Counted from the first letter of the stretch, positions 52,191 through 63,974 are shown. The stretch is 64,000 bases of DNA from Govania unica (GCF_027920805.1 NZ_JANWOI010000002.1:1-64000), one strand, 5' to 3'. Notes: generated by a model from the letters alone, not told the origin. Made by a program: numbers and translations.

Positions 52191-52352
52191 ATGGATTACC
52201 GGGTCAAGCCCGGTAATGACAAGTCAGAATAAAGCCCGTCATTGCGAGGCGAAGCCGAAGCAATCCAGAGTACCGCCGAAAGAACTGGATTGCTTCGGCT
52301 ACGCCTCGCAATGACATAATCTGTCATTACCGGGCTTGACCCGGTAATCCAC
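52191..52352. repeat. Nested repeats: type I pair around a type II element
   Basis: Outer elements: 52191-52221 and, inverted, 52322-52352, both with stem ATTACCGGG/CCCGGTAAT. Inside is a well-kept type II element at 52238-52316 starting GTCATTGCGAGGCGAAGCCG and ending GGCTACGCCTCGCAATGACA. The layout suggests type II lies within a tail-to-tail type I pair. It fills the gap between convergent gshA and the YkgJ-like gene. Confidence 0.92.
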
Positions 52353-52362
52353 CCTTCCGCTG

Positions 52363-52620
52363 TCAACTCGGCCGCGTCTCGACCTCAAGCCAGCTCAACC
52401 ACTGCAACGCATGGTCCCGGCTACTGCCGCACATCTGTTCATTTGCTTGAAACGAGGCACAGACTGCCGGCCGCTCGGGCAACCCGAAAATCCGGCATCG
52501 TTCCTGATCGTCAAGCTGCACGCAGCGGACCCCAGCGGGCTTTCCGTCAGGCATGCCGGGGATTGGGCTTGAAATGGAGGGGGCCGTACAACAGGCTCCA
52601 CAATATTCGCGGCAGTTCAT
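52363..52620 (-). CDS. YkgJ family cysteine cluster protein
   Basis: 85 aa. Eight cysteines in the pattern [34 protein letters not shown] and QMCGS. The family is thought to bind zinc or an iron-sulfur cluster; function unknown. ATG at 52620 after GGAGGGTGG, 7 codons inside a longer open frame. It is 24 bases downstream of tldD and probably cotranscribed with it. Confidence 0.92.
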   Translation of the reverse strand: MNCREYCGACCTAPSISSPIPGMPDGKPAGVRCVQLDDQERCRIFGLPERPAVCASFQANEQMCGSSRDHALQWLSWLEVETRPS

Positions 52621-52644
52621 AAGGCCACCCTCCGGGTGCATGGG

Positions 52645-54078
52645 TTAAGCTGCCGTGCCGCCGACCGTCAAGCCATTGATGCGCAGGGTGGGTTGGCCGA
52701 CTCCTACGGGCACGGACTGGCCGCCCTTGCCGCAGACGCCGACGCCGTCATCGAGTTTCATGTCATTGCCGATCATGCTGACCCGGGTCAGCACGTCGGG
52801 GCCGTTGCCGATCAGGGTCGCGCCCTTGACCGGCGCGCCGATTTTGCCATTTTCGATCATATAGGCCTCGGTGCAGGAAAAGACGAATTTGCCCGAGGTG
52901 ATATCGACCTGACCGCCGCCGAAATTAACGGCATAGAGCCCGCGTTTCACCGAAGACAGGATTTCGGCCGGATCGTGATGACCGTTCAGCATATAAGTGT
53001 TGGTCATGCGCGGCATGGGCGAATGGGCATGGCTCTGCCGCCGTCCGTTGCCGGTAGGGGCGACGCCCATCAGCCGGGCGTTCATGCGGTCCTGGATATA
53101 GCCCTTCAGAATGCCGTCCTCGATCAGCACAGTGGATGACGTGGGGGTGCCTTCGTCATCGACGGTCAAAGACCCGCGCCGCCCGTCGAGCGTGCCGTCA
53201 TCGACCACGGTCACCCCCGGAGCCGCCACGCGCTGCCCAAGCAATCCGGCGAAGGCCGAGGTTTTCTTGCGGTTGAAATCGCCCTCAAGCCCATGGCCGA
53301 TGGCTTCATGCAACAGAACGCCGGGCCAGCCTGGGCCAAGCACCACATCCATTTCCCCGGCCGGAGCGGGGACGCTGTCAAGATTGACGAGCGCCTGACG
53401 CAGCGCCTCCTGAACCTGACCCTGCCAGTTCGCGGGATCGAAAAAGGCCACATAGTCACGGCGTCCGCCAGCACCCTGATAGCCCGCCTCCATACGGTCG
53501 CCGTCGGCCACCACCACGCTCACGTTCAGCCGCACAAGCGGCCGGATATCACGCACCCGGATGCCGCTTGCACGAATAATCTCAACCGCCTGCCATTCCC
53601 CGGACAGGGAGGCAGACACCTGTTTCACGCGCGGGTCAAGGCCGCGGGCGAAGGCGTCGATGTCCTGCAACAACTTCACCTTGGTGCCGAATTCCGCGCC
53701 GAGGAGGGGGTTCGCGTCGCGGTAAAGATGACGGTTGGTGGACTCCGGCGACAGGCTCATGGTCCCGCCGCTGCCGGTTTTGACCGCGCGCACGGTTTCG
53801 GCCGCCCGTTTCAAAGCGCCTTCGGAGATTTCCGAGGCATGGGCAAAGCCTGTGGCCTCGCCCGAGACCGCGCGCATGCCGAATCCCTGGGACACGTCGA
53901 AATTGGCGCTTTTCAGGCGGCCGTCGTCAAAAGTCAGACTTTCTGATTGCACATATTCGAGAAACAGCTCGCCATCGTCCATGCCGCTGAGCGCATCATC
54001 AAGGATCGCCTCTGCCCGCTTGGGCTCAAGGCCGGTGCGGGTATAAAACAATGTTTCAGGGCTTTCTGAGCTCGACAT
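52645..54078 (-). CDS. tldD: Metalloprotease TldD
   Basis: 477 aa. The HExxxH zinc site is LLHEAIGHGLEGDFNRKK; the C-terminal block NFGGGQVDITSGKFVFSCTE provides the remaining ligand cysteine. VDDEGTPTSSTVLIEDGILK is a further family mark. It forms the active protease with PmbA (45.3-46.6 kb). MSSSESPETLF at 54078 fits the family start; a longer frame to 54222 looks non-coding. Divergent from coxB, as usual in alphaproteobacteria. Confidence 0.95.
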   Translation of the reverse strand: MSSSESPETLFYTRTGLEPKRAEAILDDALSGMDDGELFLEYVQSESLTFDDGRLKSANFDVSQGFGMRAVSGEATGFAHASEISEGALKRAAETVRAVKTGSGGTMSLSPESTNRHLYRDANPLLGAEFGTKVKLLQDIDAFARGLDPRVKQVSASLSGEWQAVEIIRASGIRVRDIRPLVRLNVSVVVADGDRMEAGYQGAGGRRDYVAFFDPANWQGQVQEALRQALVNLDSVPAPAGEMDVVLGPGWPGVLLHEAIGHGLEGDFNRKKTSAFAGLLGQRVAAPGVTVVDDGTLDGRRGSLTVDDEGTPTSSTVLIEDGILKGYIQDRMNARLMGVAPTGNGRRQSHAHSPMPRMTNTYMLNGHHDPAEILSSVKRGLYAVNFGGGQVDITSGKFVFSCTEAYMIENGKIGAPVKGATLIGNGPDVLTRVSMIGNDMKLDDGVGVCGKGGQSVPVGVGQPTLRINGLTVGGTAA

Positions 54079-54469
54079 GATGGGGGATGACCTTGTGATT
54101 AAAAGTGAAACCGCAGCCCGCGCCGGGGCCGTGGGCAGGTATGTAGTATCAATGTGGGGTGAGGGCGGTCGCCGATCAAGGAAAAACACCGGGCAAAAAG
54201 GCGGAAAACGGCGCAAAGCCATGTGGCTGCTGGAGGGGCAGCCCGGAGCTCAATGAGCTTGTAGCGGCGTTTTTTTCTGGTATAACATGCCCGCATTAGG
54301 CAGGAAGCGTCCCAGGGGGGAATTCTTGTGTACCGTCATTGGTGTCACGGAAGCCCCGGCCGTCAAGTCCGACGGGCGTTTCAAATGCCGCGAGAAATGT
54401 GAATCTTGCGGCATGCCAGTGTTTCAGGCTTTACGGCGTGATCGGACTCACGAACAGGAAGAGGTAGTC
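54079..54469. other. Divergent control region of tldD and the cytochrome oxidase operon
   Basis: About 390 bases. It should hold the promoters of both units, but I cannot place them with confidence. The coxB frame is open from 54287, and this part would encode KCREKCESCGMPVFQALRRD, with Cys in a CxxxCxxC spacing; an AGGGGGGAATTC before a TTG at 54326 looks like a ribosome-binding site. Whether it is translated is unclear. Confidence 0.4.
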
Positions 54470-56985
<2,516 letters not shown>

Positions 56986-56999
56986 ATCAATCTCTTAAT

Positions 57000-57026
57000 G
57001 GTTTGGCCGCGATAAGCGGCCAAACC
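57000..57026 (+). promoter_or_regulatory. Stem-loop between ctaD and ctaB
   Basis: Perfect arms GGTTTGGCCGC and GCGGCCAAACC with a five-base loop. No T-run follows, so it may protect the ctaD mRNA 3' end or lower read-through into the assembly genes without fully ending transcription. Confidence 0.7.
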
Positions 57027-57055
57027 GCCGTTTACGACCTAGCAACGGAATCGAT

Positions 57056-57973
57056 ATGACTACCAAAATGGACAATGCAACTTTGGTGAGTGGACGGGAC
57101 CATTTTCCGACCGCCAGCGATTATTGGTCATTGTTGAAGCCACGGGTCATGTCACTCGTTGTCTTTACCGGCGCTGTGGGACTTTATCTCGCGCCGGGCA
57201 CGATCCATCCGATCCTCGCGTTCACGGCTATTCTTTGTATTGCCGTGGGCGCCGGGGCATCGGGCTGCCTGAATATGTGGTATGACGCCGACATTGATGC
57301 GCGCATGAAGCGCACCATTAACCGTGCGGTGCCAAGCGGCCGCGTTACGCCCGGCGAGGCCCTCGGCTTCGGGATTACGTTGTCGGTGGCCTCCGTGGTG
57401 CTGATGTGGCTTGCGATCAATTGGGTCGCCGCGGCGTTGCTCGCGCTCACCATCTGTTTTTATGTTTTCGTCTACACCATGTGGCTCAAGCGGCGCACGC
57501 CGCAGAACATCGTCATTGGCGGTGCGGCCGGGGCGTTCCCTCCCATGATCGGCTGGGCGGCCGTGACGGGGACTGTCAGCCTCGAGTCGGTGTTGCTGTT
57601 CGCCATCATCTTCTTCTGGACGCCGCCGCATTTCTGGGCGCTGTCGCTCTTTACCTCCGAAGATTACAAGGCCGTGGGCGTGCCCATGCTGCCGGTGGTG
57701 TCGGGGGAGCGTGAAACCCGCAAGCAGATCCTGATTTATAGCCTGTTGCTCGCACCCCTTGGTGTCGTGCCCTGGATGATCGGCATGACCGGTGCGATCT
57801 ATGGCATTTCGGCCAGCCTCCTCGGCCTCGCCTTCGTGGTGCAGGCCTGGCGCGTCTGGCGCGAGCGTGTCGAGGTGCAGGCCGCGCGCGGGTTGTTCAA
57901 GCTGTCGCTTTTGTATCTCTTCATGATTTTCATCATGCTGCTGGTTGATCATGTTGTCGGAGGTTTCTTCTGA
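57056..57973 (+). CDS. ctaB: Protoheme IX farnesyltransferase (haem O synthase)
   Basis: 305 aa, UbiA-family membrane enzyme. [40 protein letters not shown] (first Asp motif), [20 protein letters not shown] and [20 protein letters not shown] (second motif area). It makes haem O for the oxidase. Its TGA overlaps the next ATG. Confidence 0.97.
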   Translation: MTTKMDNATLVSGRDHFPTASDYWSLLKPRVMSLVVFTGAVGLYLAPGTIHPILAFTAILCIAVGAGASGCLNMWYDADIDARMKRTINRAVPSGRVTPGEALGFGITLSVASVVLMWLAINWVAAALLALTICFYVFVYTMWLKRRTPQNIVIGGAAGAFPPMIGWAAVTGTVSLESVLLFAIIFFWTPPHFWALSLFTSEDYKAVGVPMLPVVSGERETRKQILIYSLLLAPLGVVPWMIGMTGAIYGISASLLGLAFVVQAWRVWRERVEVQAARGLFKLSLLYLFMIFIMLLVDHVVGGFF

Positions 57974-58092
57974 TGCCCCTCAGTGAAGAACATAAAAAGC
58001 GGCGTGGCCGCAATTACGCCCTCGCGGGTGTCCTGCTTGGACTCGTGGTGCTGTTTTTCTTCATCACCATGGCCAAGATGGGTGGCAACTGA
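57973..58092 (+). CDS. CoxF-like small membrane protein
   Basis: 39 aa, too short for usual gene-finder thresholds. It reads [20 protein letters not shown], then one hydrophobic helix LLGLVVLFFFITMAKMGGN. Start and stop overlap both neighbours (TGATG at each junction), so it is translationally coupled between ctaB and ctaG. A small one-helix protein at this place, named CoxF or CtaF, is known from other alphaproteobacteria and is thought to help oxidase assembly. Confidence 0.88.
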   Translation: MPLSEEHKKRRGRNYALAGVLLGLVVLFFFITMAKMGGN

Positions 58093-58652
58093 TGACGCAG
58101 GCTGTTGACAAAGTTGATGGCCCCGGCGGCAACAAGAATACCCGACTGGCTATTATTCTGCTGTCGATAGTGATCGGCATGGTCGGGCTCGCGTTTGCGT
58201 CTGTGCCGCTCTATCGCATCTTCTGCCAGGTGACGGGCTTCGCCGGAACGCCGAAGGTTGCAAGCAACTCCTATGACGTGCCGATCCTTGATCGGGAGGT
58301 CACGATCGATTTCAACGCCGATGTGGCTCCGGGCGTGCCCTGGCGGTTCGAGCCGGTGCAGCGCCGGGTGAAAATCCGTATCGGTGAGGAGGCGCTGATC
58401 TATTATCGCGCCGTCAACGACAGCGATAAACCAGTGACCGGCACCGCTATTTTCAACGTGACGCCAGAAAAGGCGGCACCTTACTTTAACAAGATTGCCT
58501 GTTTCTGTTTCACCAAACAGACCTTGCAACCGCATGAGTCCGTGGAGATGCCGGTGACGTTTTTCATCGATCCGGCCATCGCCGACGATCTAAACGTGAA
58601 AGAGGTTGAGGAAATCACGTTGTCCTATACCTTTTTCAAGGCTAAAGAATAG
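58092..58652 (+). CDS. ctaG: Cytochrome c oxidase assembly protein CtaG (Cox11)
   Basis: 186 aa. One N-terminal helix (LAIILLSIVIGMVGLAFASV), then VPLYRIFCQVTGFAGTPKVA and the copper-binding IACFCFTKQTLQPHESVEMP (CxCF), and VTFFIDPAIADD. It delivers copper to CuB of subunit I from the periplasmic side. ATG overlaps the CoxF-like stop. Confidence 0.97.
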   Translation: MTQAVDKVDGPGGNKNTRLAIILLSIVIGMVGLAFASVPLYRIFCQVTGFAGTPKVASNSYDVPILDREVTIDFNADVAPGVPWRFEPVQRRVKIRIGEEALIYYRAVNDSDKPVTGTAIFNVTPEKAAPYFNKIACFCFTKQTLQPHESVEMPVTFFIDPAIADDLNVKEVEEITLSYTFFKAKE

Positions 58653-58730
58653 GGAATTTCCTCAGGCGCGTCGCGTGATCGCGGGGCTCAGGGGTGTGGA
58701 AATAAAGACCGTTTCAGGGAGTTTGACGTC

Positions 58731-59546
58731 ATGGCCGACGTACATGCCAAAGACCATGATTACCATCTTGTCGATCCGAGCCCATGGCCGATTCTGTGCT
58801 CGGGTAGCGCGCTGATCTCTGCGATTGGCGGAATCACCTGGATGCATGGTGGACCGTGGGCCATTTTCGCCGTCGGTATTATCGCTTTGCTTTATTGCAT
58901 GTTCGCCTGGTGGCGTGACGTTGTGAATGAAGCTGAACATCAGGGCCATCATACCCCGGTGGTGCAGATTCACCTGCGCTATGGCATGATTCTGTTCATC
59001 GCCTCCGAAGTCATGTTCTTCGTGGCTTGGTTCTGGGCCTTTTTCGATACCGCGCTGTTTCCGAAAAACCTGGCTCATATCTGGCCGCCAGAAGGCATTG
59101 AAACGCTTGATCCCTGGCATCTGCCGCTGATCAACACGCTCATTCTGCTGCTGTCTGGCACCACGGTGACCTGGGCCCATCATGCGATCGTCCATGGCGA
59201 CCGCAAGGGGCTGGCCCAGGGCCTGATCTGCACGGTCGTGCTTGGCGCCTGTTTCTCCGCTATTCAGGCTTACGAATATCATCATGCGACCTTTGCCTTC
59301 GCGGGCAGCATCTATGGTTCGACCTTCTATATGGCGACCGGCTTCCACGGTTTCCACGTGCTGGTCGGCACCCTGTTCTTGCTGGTCTGCCTGATCCGCG
59401 CGCTGAAGGGTCACTTCACTTCGGATCATCACTTCGGTCTCGAAGCTGCCGCCTGGTACTGGCATTTCGTTGACGTGGTCTGGCTGTTCCTGTTCGCCTG
59501 CATTTATGTGTGGGGATCTTCGGGCAGCTCTGCTGCAATGAATTGA
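58731..59546 (+). CDS. ctaE: Cytochrome c oxidase subunit III
   Basis: 271 aa, seven membrane helices. [40 protein letters not shown] with the lipid-contact glutamate, and the end [19 protein letters not shown] are typical. ATG at 58731 with GGGAG upstream. 78 bases separate it from ctaG. Confidence 0.98.
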   Translation: MADVHAKDHDYHLVDPSPWPILCSGSALISAIGGITWMHGGPWAIFAVGIIALLYCMFAWWRDVVNEAEHQGHHTPVVQIHLRYGMILFIASEVMFFVAWFWAFFDTALFPKNLAHIWPPEGIETLDPWHLPLINTLILLLSGTTVTWAHHAIVHGDRKGLAQGLICTVVLGACFSAIQAYEYHHATFAFAGSIYGSTFYMATGFHGFHVLVGTLFLLVCLIRALKGHFTSDHHFGLEAAAWYWHFVDVVWLFLFACIYVWGSSGSSAAMN

Positions 59547-59591
59547 GCATGATCGGCCATTCTGGTCATGTGATTGAAAATGTCTGACTGT

Positions 59592-59620
59592 CAGGCCCGC
59601 ATGTTCTGCATGCGGGCCTG
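59592..59620 (+). terminator. Strong stem-loop after ctaE
   Basis: Perfect twelve-pair stem CAGGCCCGCATG/CATGCGGGCCTG with a five-base loop, followed by ATTGTTAG. The T-run is weak, so it may end most ctaE transcripts or stabilise them; the surf1 gene begins 42 bases later. Confidence 0.7.
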
Positions 59621-59661
59621 ATTGTTAGAATGGGACTGCGGTATCTCTGAAGGAAAACGCG

Positions 59662-60360
59662 ATGTTTGACGCCATACGCCGCTATCCGGGCCTCGGGATC
59701 ACGGTTGTCATCGCCTTGGCCATCCTGTTGAAATTCGGTTTCTGGCAGCTCGACCGGCTGCATGAGAAAGAGGCTCTGCTGGCCGCAATCGACAGCGGCA
59801 TGAAGGGCGCGCCGGTGCCGCTGCCGTTGCAGATCGAGCATGCGCAGGACTGGAACTACAAGCGCGTGACCCTGCGCGGGATCTTCGATCACACCAAGGA
59901 AATTCATCTGTTCTCCACCGCGGTCACCGGGCAGGGCGGCTATCATATCCTGACGCCGCTTATGCGGGCGGGCGGGGTGGCTGTGCTCGTCGATCGCGGC
60001 TGGGTGCCGGCGTCGCGCCTTGATCCCGCCACGCGGCCGGACGGGCAGATCGTCGGCCTGGTCGAGGTCTCGGGCATGAGCCGGGTCCCGCGCAAGGCCG
60101 GGTTTCTCGCCCCGAAGCCCCATGTGGCGGAGAATGAATGGTTCGCGCTCGATCTTCCGCCCATGGCCCAGGCCATCGGCTATAAGCTCGCCCCGATCAT
60201 TGTCGAGGCGGATGACCGGCCCAATCTCGGCGGTCTGCCGATCGGCGGTCAGACCCGGGTCAAGATCCCGAACGATCACCTGCAATATGCGGTGACCTGG
60301 TTTGGCTTCGCCCTGGTGCTGATCGTCATTTATATTGTTTATATCAGGCGCCGCCGCTAA
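59662..60360 (+). CDS. SURF1 family oxidase assembly protein
   Basis: 232 aa. N-terminal helix (GITVVIALAILLKFGFWQLD, with the family's GxWQLxR), then WNYKRVTLRGIFDHTKEIHL, GVAVLVDRGWVPASR, and the C-terminal helix HLQYAVTWFGFALVLIVIYI. Helps insert haem a into subunit I. ATG at 59662, with AAGGAAAA upstream. Confidence 0.96.
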   Translation: MFDAIRRYPGLGITVVIALAILLKFGFWQLDRLHEKEALLAAIDSGMKGAPVPLPLQIEHAQDWNYKRVTLRGIFDHTKEIHLFSTAVTGQGGYHILTPLMRAGGVAVLVDRGWVPASRLDPATRPDGQIVGLVEVSGMSRVPRKAGFLAPKPHVAENEWFALDLPPMAQAIGYKLAPIIVEADDRPNLGGLPIGGQTRVKIPNDHLQYAVTWFGFALVLIVIYIVYIRRRR

Positions 60361-60403
60361 TCTGCAGGCCGCCTGAGGACCTTATCTTACCGGAGATCTG
60401 GAC

Positions 60404-61813
60404 GTGAAATACGTCAGTACGCGCGGTCGCGCGCCCGAACTTGATTTTGCCGATGTGACGCTTACGGGCCTCGCCCGTGATGGCGGGCTTTATGTCCCGG
60501 CCGCCTGGCCGCAGCTGAGCGCCGCCGATCTCCGCGCCTTGTCGGGGCTGTCCTATGCGGAGGCGGCGACCCGTATCATGGCGCCCTTCGTGGCTCCGGC
60601 GCTGACGTCGGATCAGTTGGGTGGTCTGGTGGAGGCAGCCTATAAAAGCTTCAGCCACCAGGCGGTGGTGCCGCTCGTGCAGCTCGACAGCGCCGATTGG
60701 CTGATGGAACTTTATCACGGCCCGACCCTCGCCTTCAAAGACGTGGCGCTTCAGTTGCTTGGTCAGTTTTTCGATCATTTCCTGACCGCGCGCGGACAAA
60801 AGGTGACGGTGGTCGGCGCGACTTCGGGCGATACCGGCTCGGCCGCAATTGAAGCCTGCCGGGATCGTGACTGCGTCGAGATTTTCATGCTCCATCCGGC
60901 CGGCCGGGTCTCGGATGTGCAGCGCCGTCAGATGACCACCGTGTTGTCGAACAATGTGCATAACATCGCGGTCGATGGCACGTTCGATGACTGTCAGGCC
61001 ATGGTCAAGGCCATGTTCAATGATCTTGAGTTCCGCGACAGCCTCCATCTGTCGGCGGTCAATTCGATCAACTGGGCCCGGGTCATGGCGCAGGTGGTCT
61101 ATTACGTGACGACGGCGGTCGCCCTCGGCGCACCTGATCGCGAAGTGGCGTTCTCGGTACCGACCGGCAATTTCGGCGATATCTATGCGGGCTATGTGGC
61201 GCGTCAGATGGGCGTGCCGATCCAGCAATTGATCGTCGCCACCAACATCAATGATATCCTTGCCCGCACGTTCGAAACCGGGGCCTATACCAAGGGTACG
61301 GTAGTACCGACCATCACCCCAAGCATGGACATTCAGGTCTCCAGCAATTTCGAACGGCTGCTGTTCGATCTTCATGGCCGCGACGGAGCGCAAGTCACCG
61401 GGCTTATGGATGACTTCGCGAACAGCGGCGAATTCCGCATCGGCGCCACCGAGCTTCAGTCGACGCGCGCCCTGTTCGACGCCACCCGCGTCAGCGAGGA
61501 CGAAACCCGGGCCGCCATCAAGGCCACCTATGAGGCGACCGGCATGCTCGCCGATCCTCATACGGCGGTCGGCCTCGCGGCAGCAGCCCGCATGAGGCGC
61601 GACAGACATGTGCCCATGGTGACCCTCGCCACCGCCCACGCAGCAAAATTCCCCGACGCGGTCGAAGCGGCCACCGGCGTTCATCCGACCTTGCCCGCGC
61701 GCATGGGCGACCTGATGACGCGGGCCGAACGCTATGACAGCCTCCCCAATGACCTTGAGACCATCAAGGCGTATATTCGCAGCCATATCGGCGCAACCAA
61801 GGCTTTGGCATGA
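60404..61813 (+). CDS. thrC: Threonine synthase
   Basis: 469 aa, PLP enzyme of threonine synthesis. YVSTRGRAPELDFADVTLTG, the PLP lysine in GPTLAFKDVALQLLGQFFDH, VVGATSGDTGSAAIEACRDR (phosphate loop) and VPTGNFGDIYAGYVARQMGV. GTG start at 60404 after GGAGATCTGG. The TGA overlaps the peptidase start (ATGA). Its place between surf1 and the M16 gene is usual for the class. Confidence 0.98.
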   Translation: MKYVSTRGRAPELDFADVTLTGLARDGGLYVPAAWPQLSAADLRALSGLSYAEAATRIMAPFVAPALTSDQLGGLVEAAYKSFSHQAVVPLVQLDSADWLMELYHGPTLAFKDVALQLLGQFFDHFLTARGQKVTVVGATSGDTGSAAIEACRDRDCVEIFMLHPAGRVSDVQRRQMTTVLSNNVHNIAVDGTFDDCQAMVKAMFNDLEFRDSLHLSAVNSINWARVMAQVVYYVTTAVALGAPDREVAFSVPTGNFGDIYAGYVARQMGVPIQQLIVATNINDILARTFETGAYTKGTVVPTITPSMDIQVSSNFERLLFDLHGRDGAQVTGLMDDFANSGEFRIGATELQSTRALFDATRVSEDETRAAIKATYEATGMLADPHTAVGLAAAARMRRDRHVPMVTLATAHAAKFPDAVEAATGVHPTLPARMGDLMTRAERYDSLPNDLETIKAYIRSHIGATKALA

Positions 61814-63069
61814 CCCTAGAGATCACCACGCTTGCAAACGGCATGCGCGTCATCACCGAGACGATGCCGCAGCTTGAGACGGCCACCGTCGGCGTCTGGG
61901 CCGATGTCGGAGCCCGGCATGAAGACGCCGGGATCAACGGCATTGCCCATATGCTCGAACATATGGCCTTCAAGGGCACCGCACGCCGGACCGCACGTGG
62001 CATTGCCGAAGAAATCGAGAATGTGGGTGGTTATCTCAACGCCTATACCTCGCGCGAGAACACGGTTTATTACGCCCGCGTGCTCAAGGACGATGTGGCG
62101 CTCGGCGTCGATATCCTGTCCGACATCCTGTTGAATTCGACCTTCGAGCCCGACGAGCTTGAGCGCGAACGTCAGGTGATCCTGCAGGAAATCGGCCAGG
62201 CCAACGACACCCCGGACGACCTCGTGTTCGACATGCTGCAGGAGGCGACCTATCCGGGCCAGGCCATGGGACGGCCCATTCTCGGCACCAACGAGACGGT
62301 CGGGAATATGACCCGCGACCAGCTCGCGGGCTATATCGACACTCATTACCGGGGCGAACGTTTGGTCATGGTCGGGGTCGGCAAGGTCGATCATCAGGAT
62401 CTGGTGCGCCGGGCTGAAGACACCTTCGGCAAGACCTCGGCCGGGCCCCGTCCCGCACCGGAAGCGGCCATCTATACCGGCGGCGAACGGCGCGAGACTC
62501 GCGTCCTAGAACAGGCCCATGTGACCCTCGGCTTCAATGGTCTCGCCTTTGATGATCCGGATTATTACGCCTTTCAGGTTTATTCGACCGTGCTCGGCGG
62601 CGGCATGTCTTCACGCCTCTTTCAGGAAGTGCGCGAAGTGCGCGGCCTCGCCTATTCGGTCTATTCCTTCGCACAGGGCTATGTGGACGGCGGCGGTCTG
62701 GGCGTCTATGCGGGGACCGGCGAAAAAGAAGTCGCCGACCTCATCCCGGTGATCGCCGGAGAAATGACGTCACTCGCCGCCAAAGCCGGTGCTGACGAGG
62801 TGGCACGTGGTCGCGCCCAGTTGAAGGCCGGGCTCCTGATGTCGCTTGAAAGCTCGTCCTCGCGCATGGACCAGATCGGCCGCCAGATGCTGATTTTCGG
62901 CCGCATCATCCCGATCGAGGAAATGGTCGCCGCCATCGACGCCGTAGACGAACAAGCCGTAGAACGCATGGCCATCCGCGTCCTGAAAGACGGCCCGCTG
63001 TCACTAGCCGCCATCGGCCCCTTAAGCGCCCTCGAAGACTACGACCGCATCGCCGCAAGGTTCAAGTAA
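61810..63069 (+). CDS. M16 family zinc peptidase (mitochondrial processing peptidase-like)
   Basis: 419 aa. The inverted zinc motif HxxEH is in GIAHMLEHMAFKGTARR, with the third ligand glutamate in the region LERERQVILQEIGQANDTPD. VLGGGMSSRLFQEVREVRGL is the second-domain signature. This is the bacterial relative of the mitochondrial processing peptidase beta subunit. Substrate unknown. Four-base overlap with thrC. Confidence 0.96.
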   Translation: MTLEITTLANGMRVITETMPQLETATVGVWADVGARHEDAGINGIAHMLEHMAFKGTARRTARGIAEEIENVGGYLNAYTSRENTVYYARVLKDDVALGVDILSDILLNSTFEPDELERERQVILQEIGQANDTPDDLVFDMLQEATYPGQAMGRPILGTNETVGNMTRDQLAGYIDTHYRGERLVMVGVGKVDHQDLVRRAEDTFGKTSAGPRPAPEAAIYTGGERRETRVLEQAHVTLGFNGLAFDDPDYYAFQVYSTVLGGGMSSRLFQEVREVRGLAYSVYSFAQGYVDGGGLGVYAGTGEKEVADLIPVIAGEMTSLAAKAGADEVARGRAQLKAGLLMSLESSSSRMDQIGRQMLIFGRIIPIEEMVAAIDAVDEQAVERMAIRVLKDGPLSLAAIGPLSALEDYDRIAARFK

Positions 63070-63162
63070 TGGATTGCCGGGTCAAGCCCGGCAATGACAT
63101 ATAATTTCAACGGTCATAACTAACCTTAAATTGTCATTGCCGGGCTTGACCCGGCAATCCAT
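63069..63162. repeat. Tail-to-tail pair of type I stem-loops
   Basis: 63069-63099 and, inverted, 63132-63162, both with stem ATTGCCGGG/CCCGGCAAT; the first overlaps the last base of the M16 gene stop. Here the ATGACA ends face each other, opposite to the 88-base pairs. A partial third stem arm (CCGGCAATCCA) follows at 63170. Located between convergent genes. Confidence 0.92.
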
Positions 63163-63185
63163 ATTTCAACCGGCAATCCACTGCC

Positions 63186-63773
63186 TCAAGCATGCCCGGC
63201 ATCGCTCGACAACATGCTGATATCAATCCCAAGCTTAGCCACCGCGCGCGGCCATTTCAGCGTCACATCGGTAAAAAACACCAGATTTTCATCGGCTTCC
63301 ACCGTCAGCCAGCCATTGCGGTGCATTTCATTCTCAAGCTGGCCGGGCCCCCATCCGGCATACCCTAGGGCGATGAGATTCGCGCGCGGGCCACGGTTTT
63401 CGGCGATGGCCGAGAGCACATCGACGGTCGCGGTGAGGGCGATGGTCTCGCTCACCACCAGAGTCGTTTCCTGCACATAATCCGCCGAATGCAGCACGAA
63501 GCCGCGCCCGATTTCCACCGGGCCGCCAGCGAAAATCGGCACCTGCGGCGCCAACATGCGGGTCGGGATGCCGAGCTGGTTCATCAGTTCGGGGAAAGAG
63601 ATGGCGGTATTCAGGCGGTTGATGACAAGCCCCATGGCGCCATCGGCGTTATGGGCGCAAACATAGATCACGCTGCGCGCGAACCTTGGGTCGTCCATGC
63701 TGGGCATGGCCAGTAAAAGTTGGCCGGTCAGATAGCCGTCGTCTTTGCGCATTGGCATGGGTCGTATATCCAT
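63186..63773 (-). CDS. YqgE/AlgH family protein (DUF179)
   Basis: 195 aa. GYLTGQLLLAMPSMDDPRFA, SVIYVCAHNADGAMGLVINR, the FAGGPVEIGRGFVLHS segment and LIALGYAGWGPGQLENEM are the family marks. Function is not established; in some species it is linked to alginate or virulence control. ATG at 63773; Mets at residues 6 and 8 are alternatives. Confidence 0.95.
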   Translation of the reverse strand: MDIRPMPMRKDDGYLTGQLLLAMPSMDDPRFARSVIYVCAHNADGAMGLVINRLNTAISFPELMNQLGIPTRMLAPQVPIFAGGPVEIGRGFVLHSADYVQETTLVVSETIALTATVDVLSAIAENRGPRANLIALGYAGWGPGQLENEMHRNGWLTVEADENLVFFTDVTLKWPRAVAKLGIDISMLSSDAGHA

Positions 63774-63974
63774 TGAGATCGGAAGGGAGGATATCCTCTA
63801 AGGATCGGTCTTTTTCCGGTTGTGGGCAAGAAGGCGTTGCACAGGTCAAAGCTATCCGCTTGAGCTTTTGTCGGTCGTTCACGTTTCTTTGAAGCCGAAA
63901 CAGCACATAGCCATTCTGTTCACAGCCCGAGACGTCTAGGCTGGGGACCATATTCATCTGCGGCCTCAAGGAGT

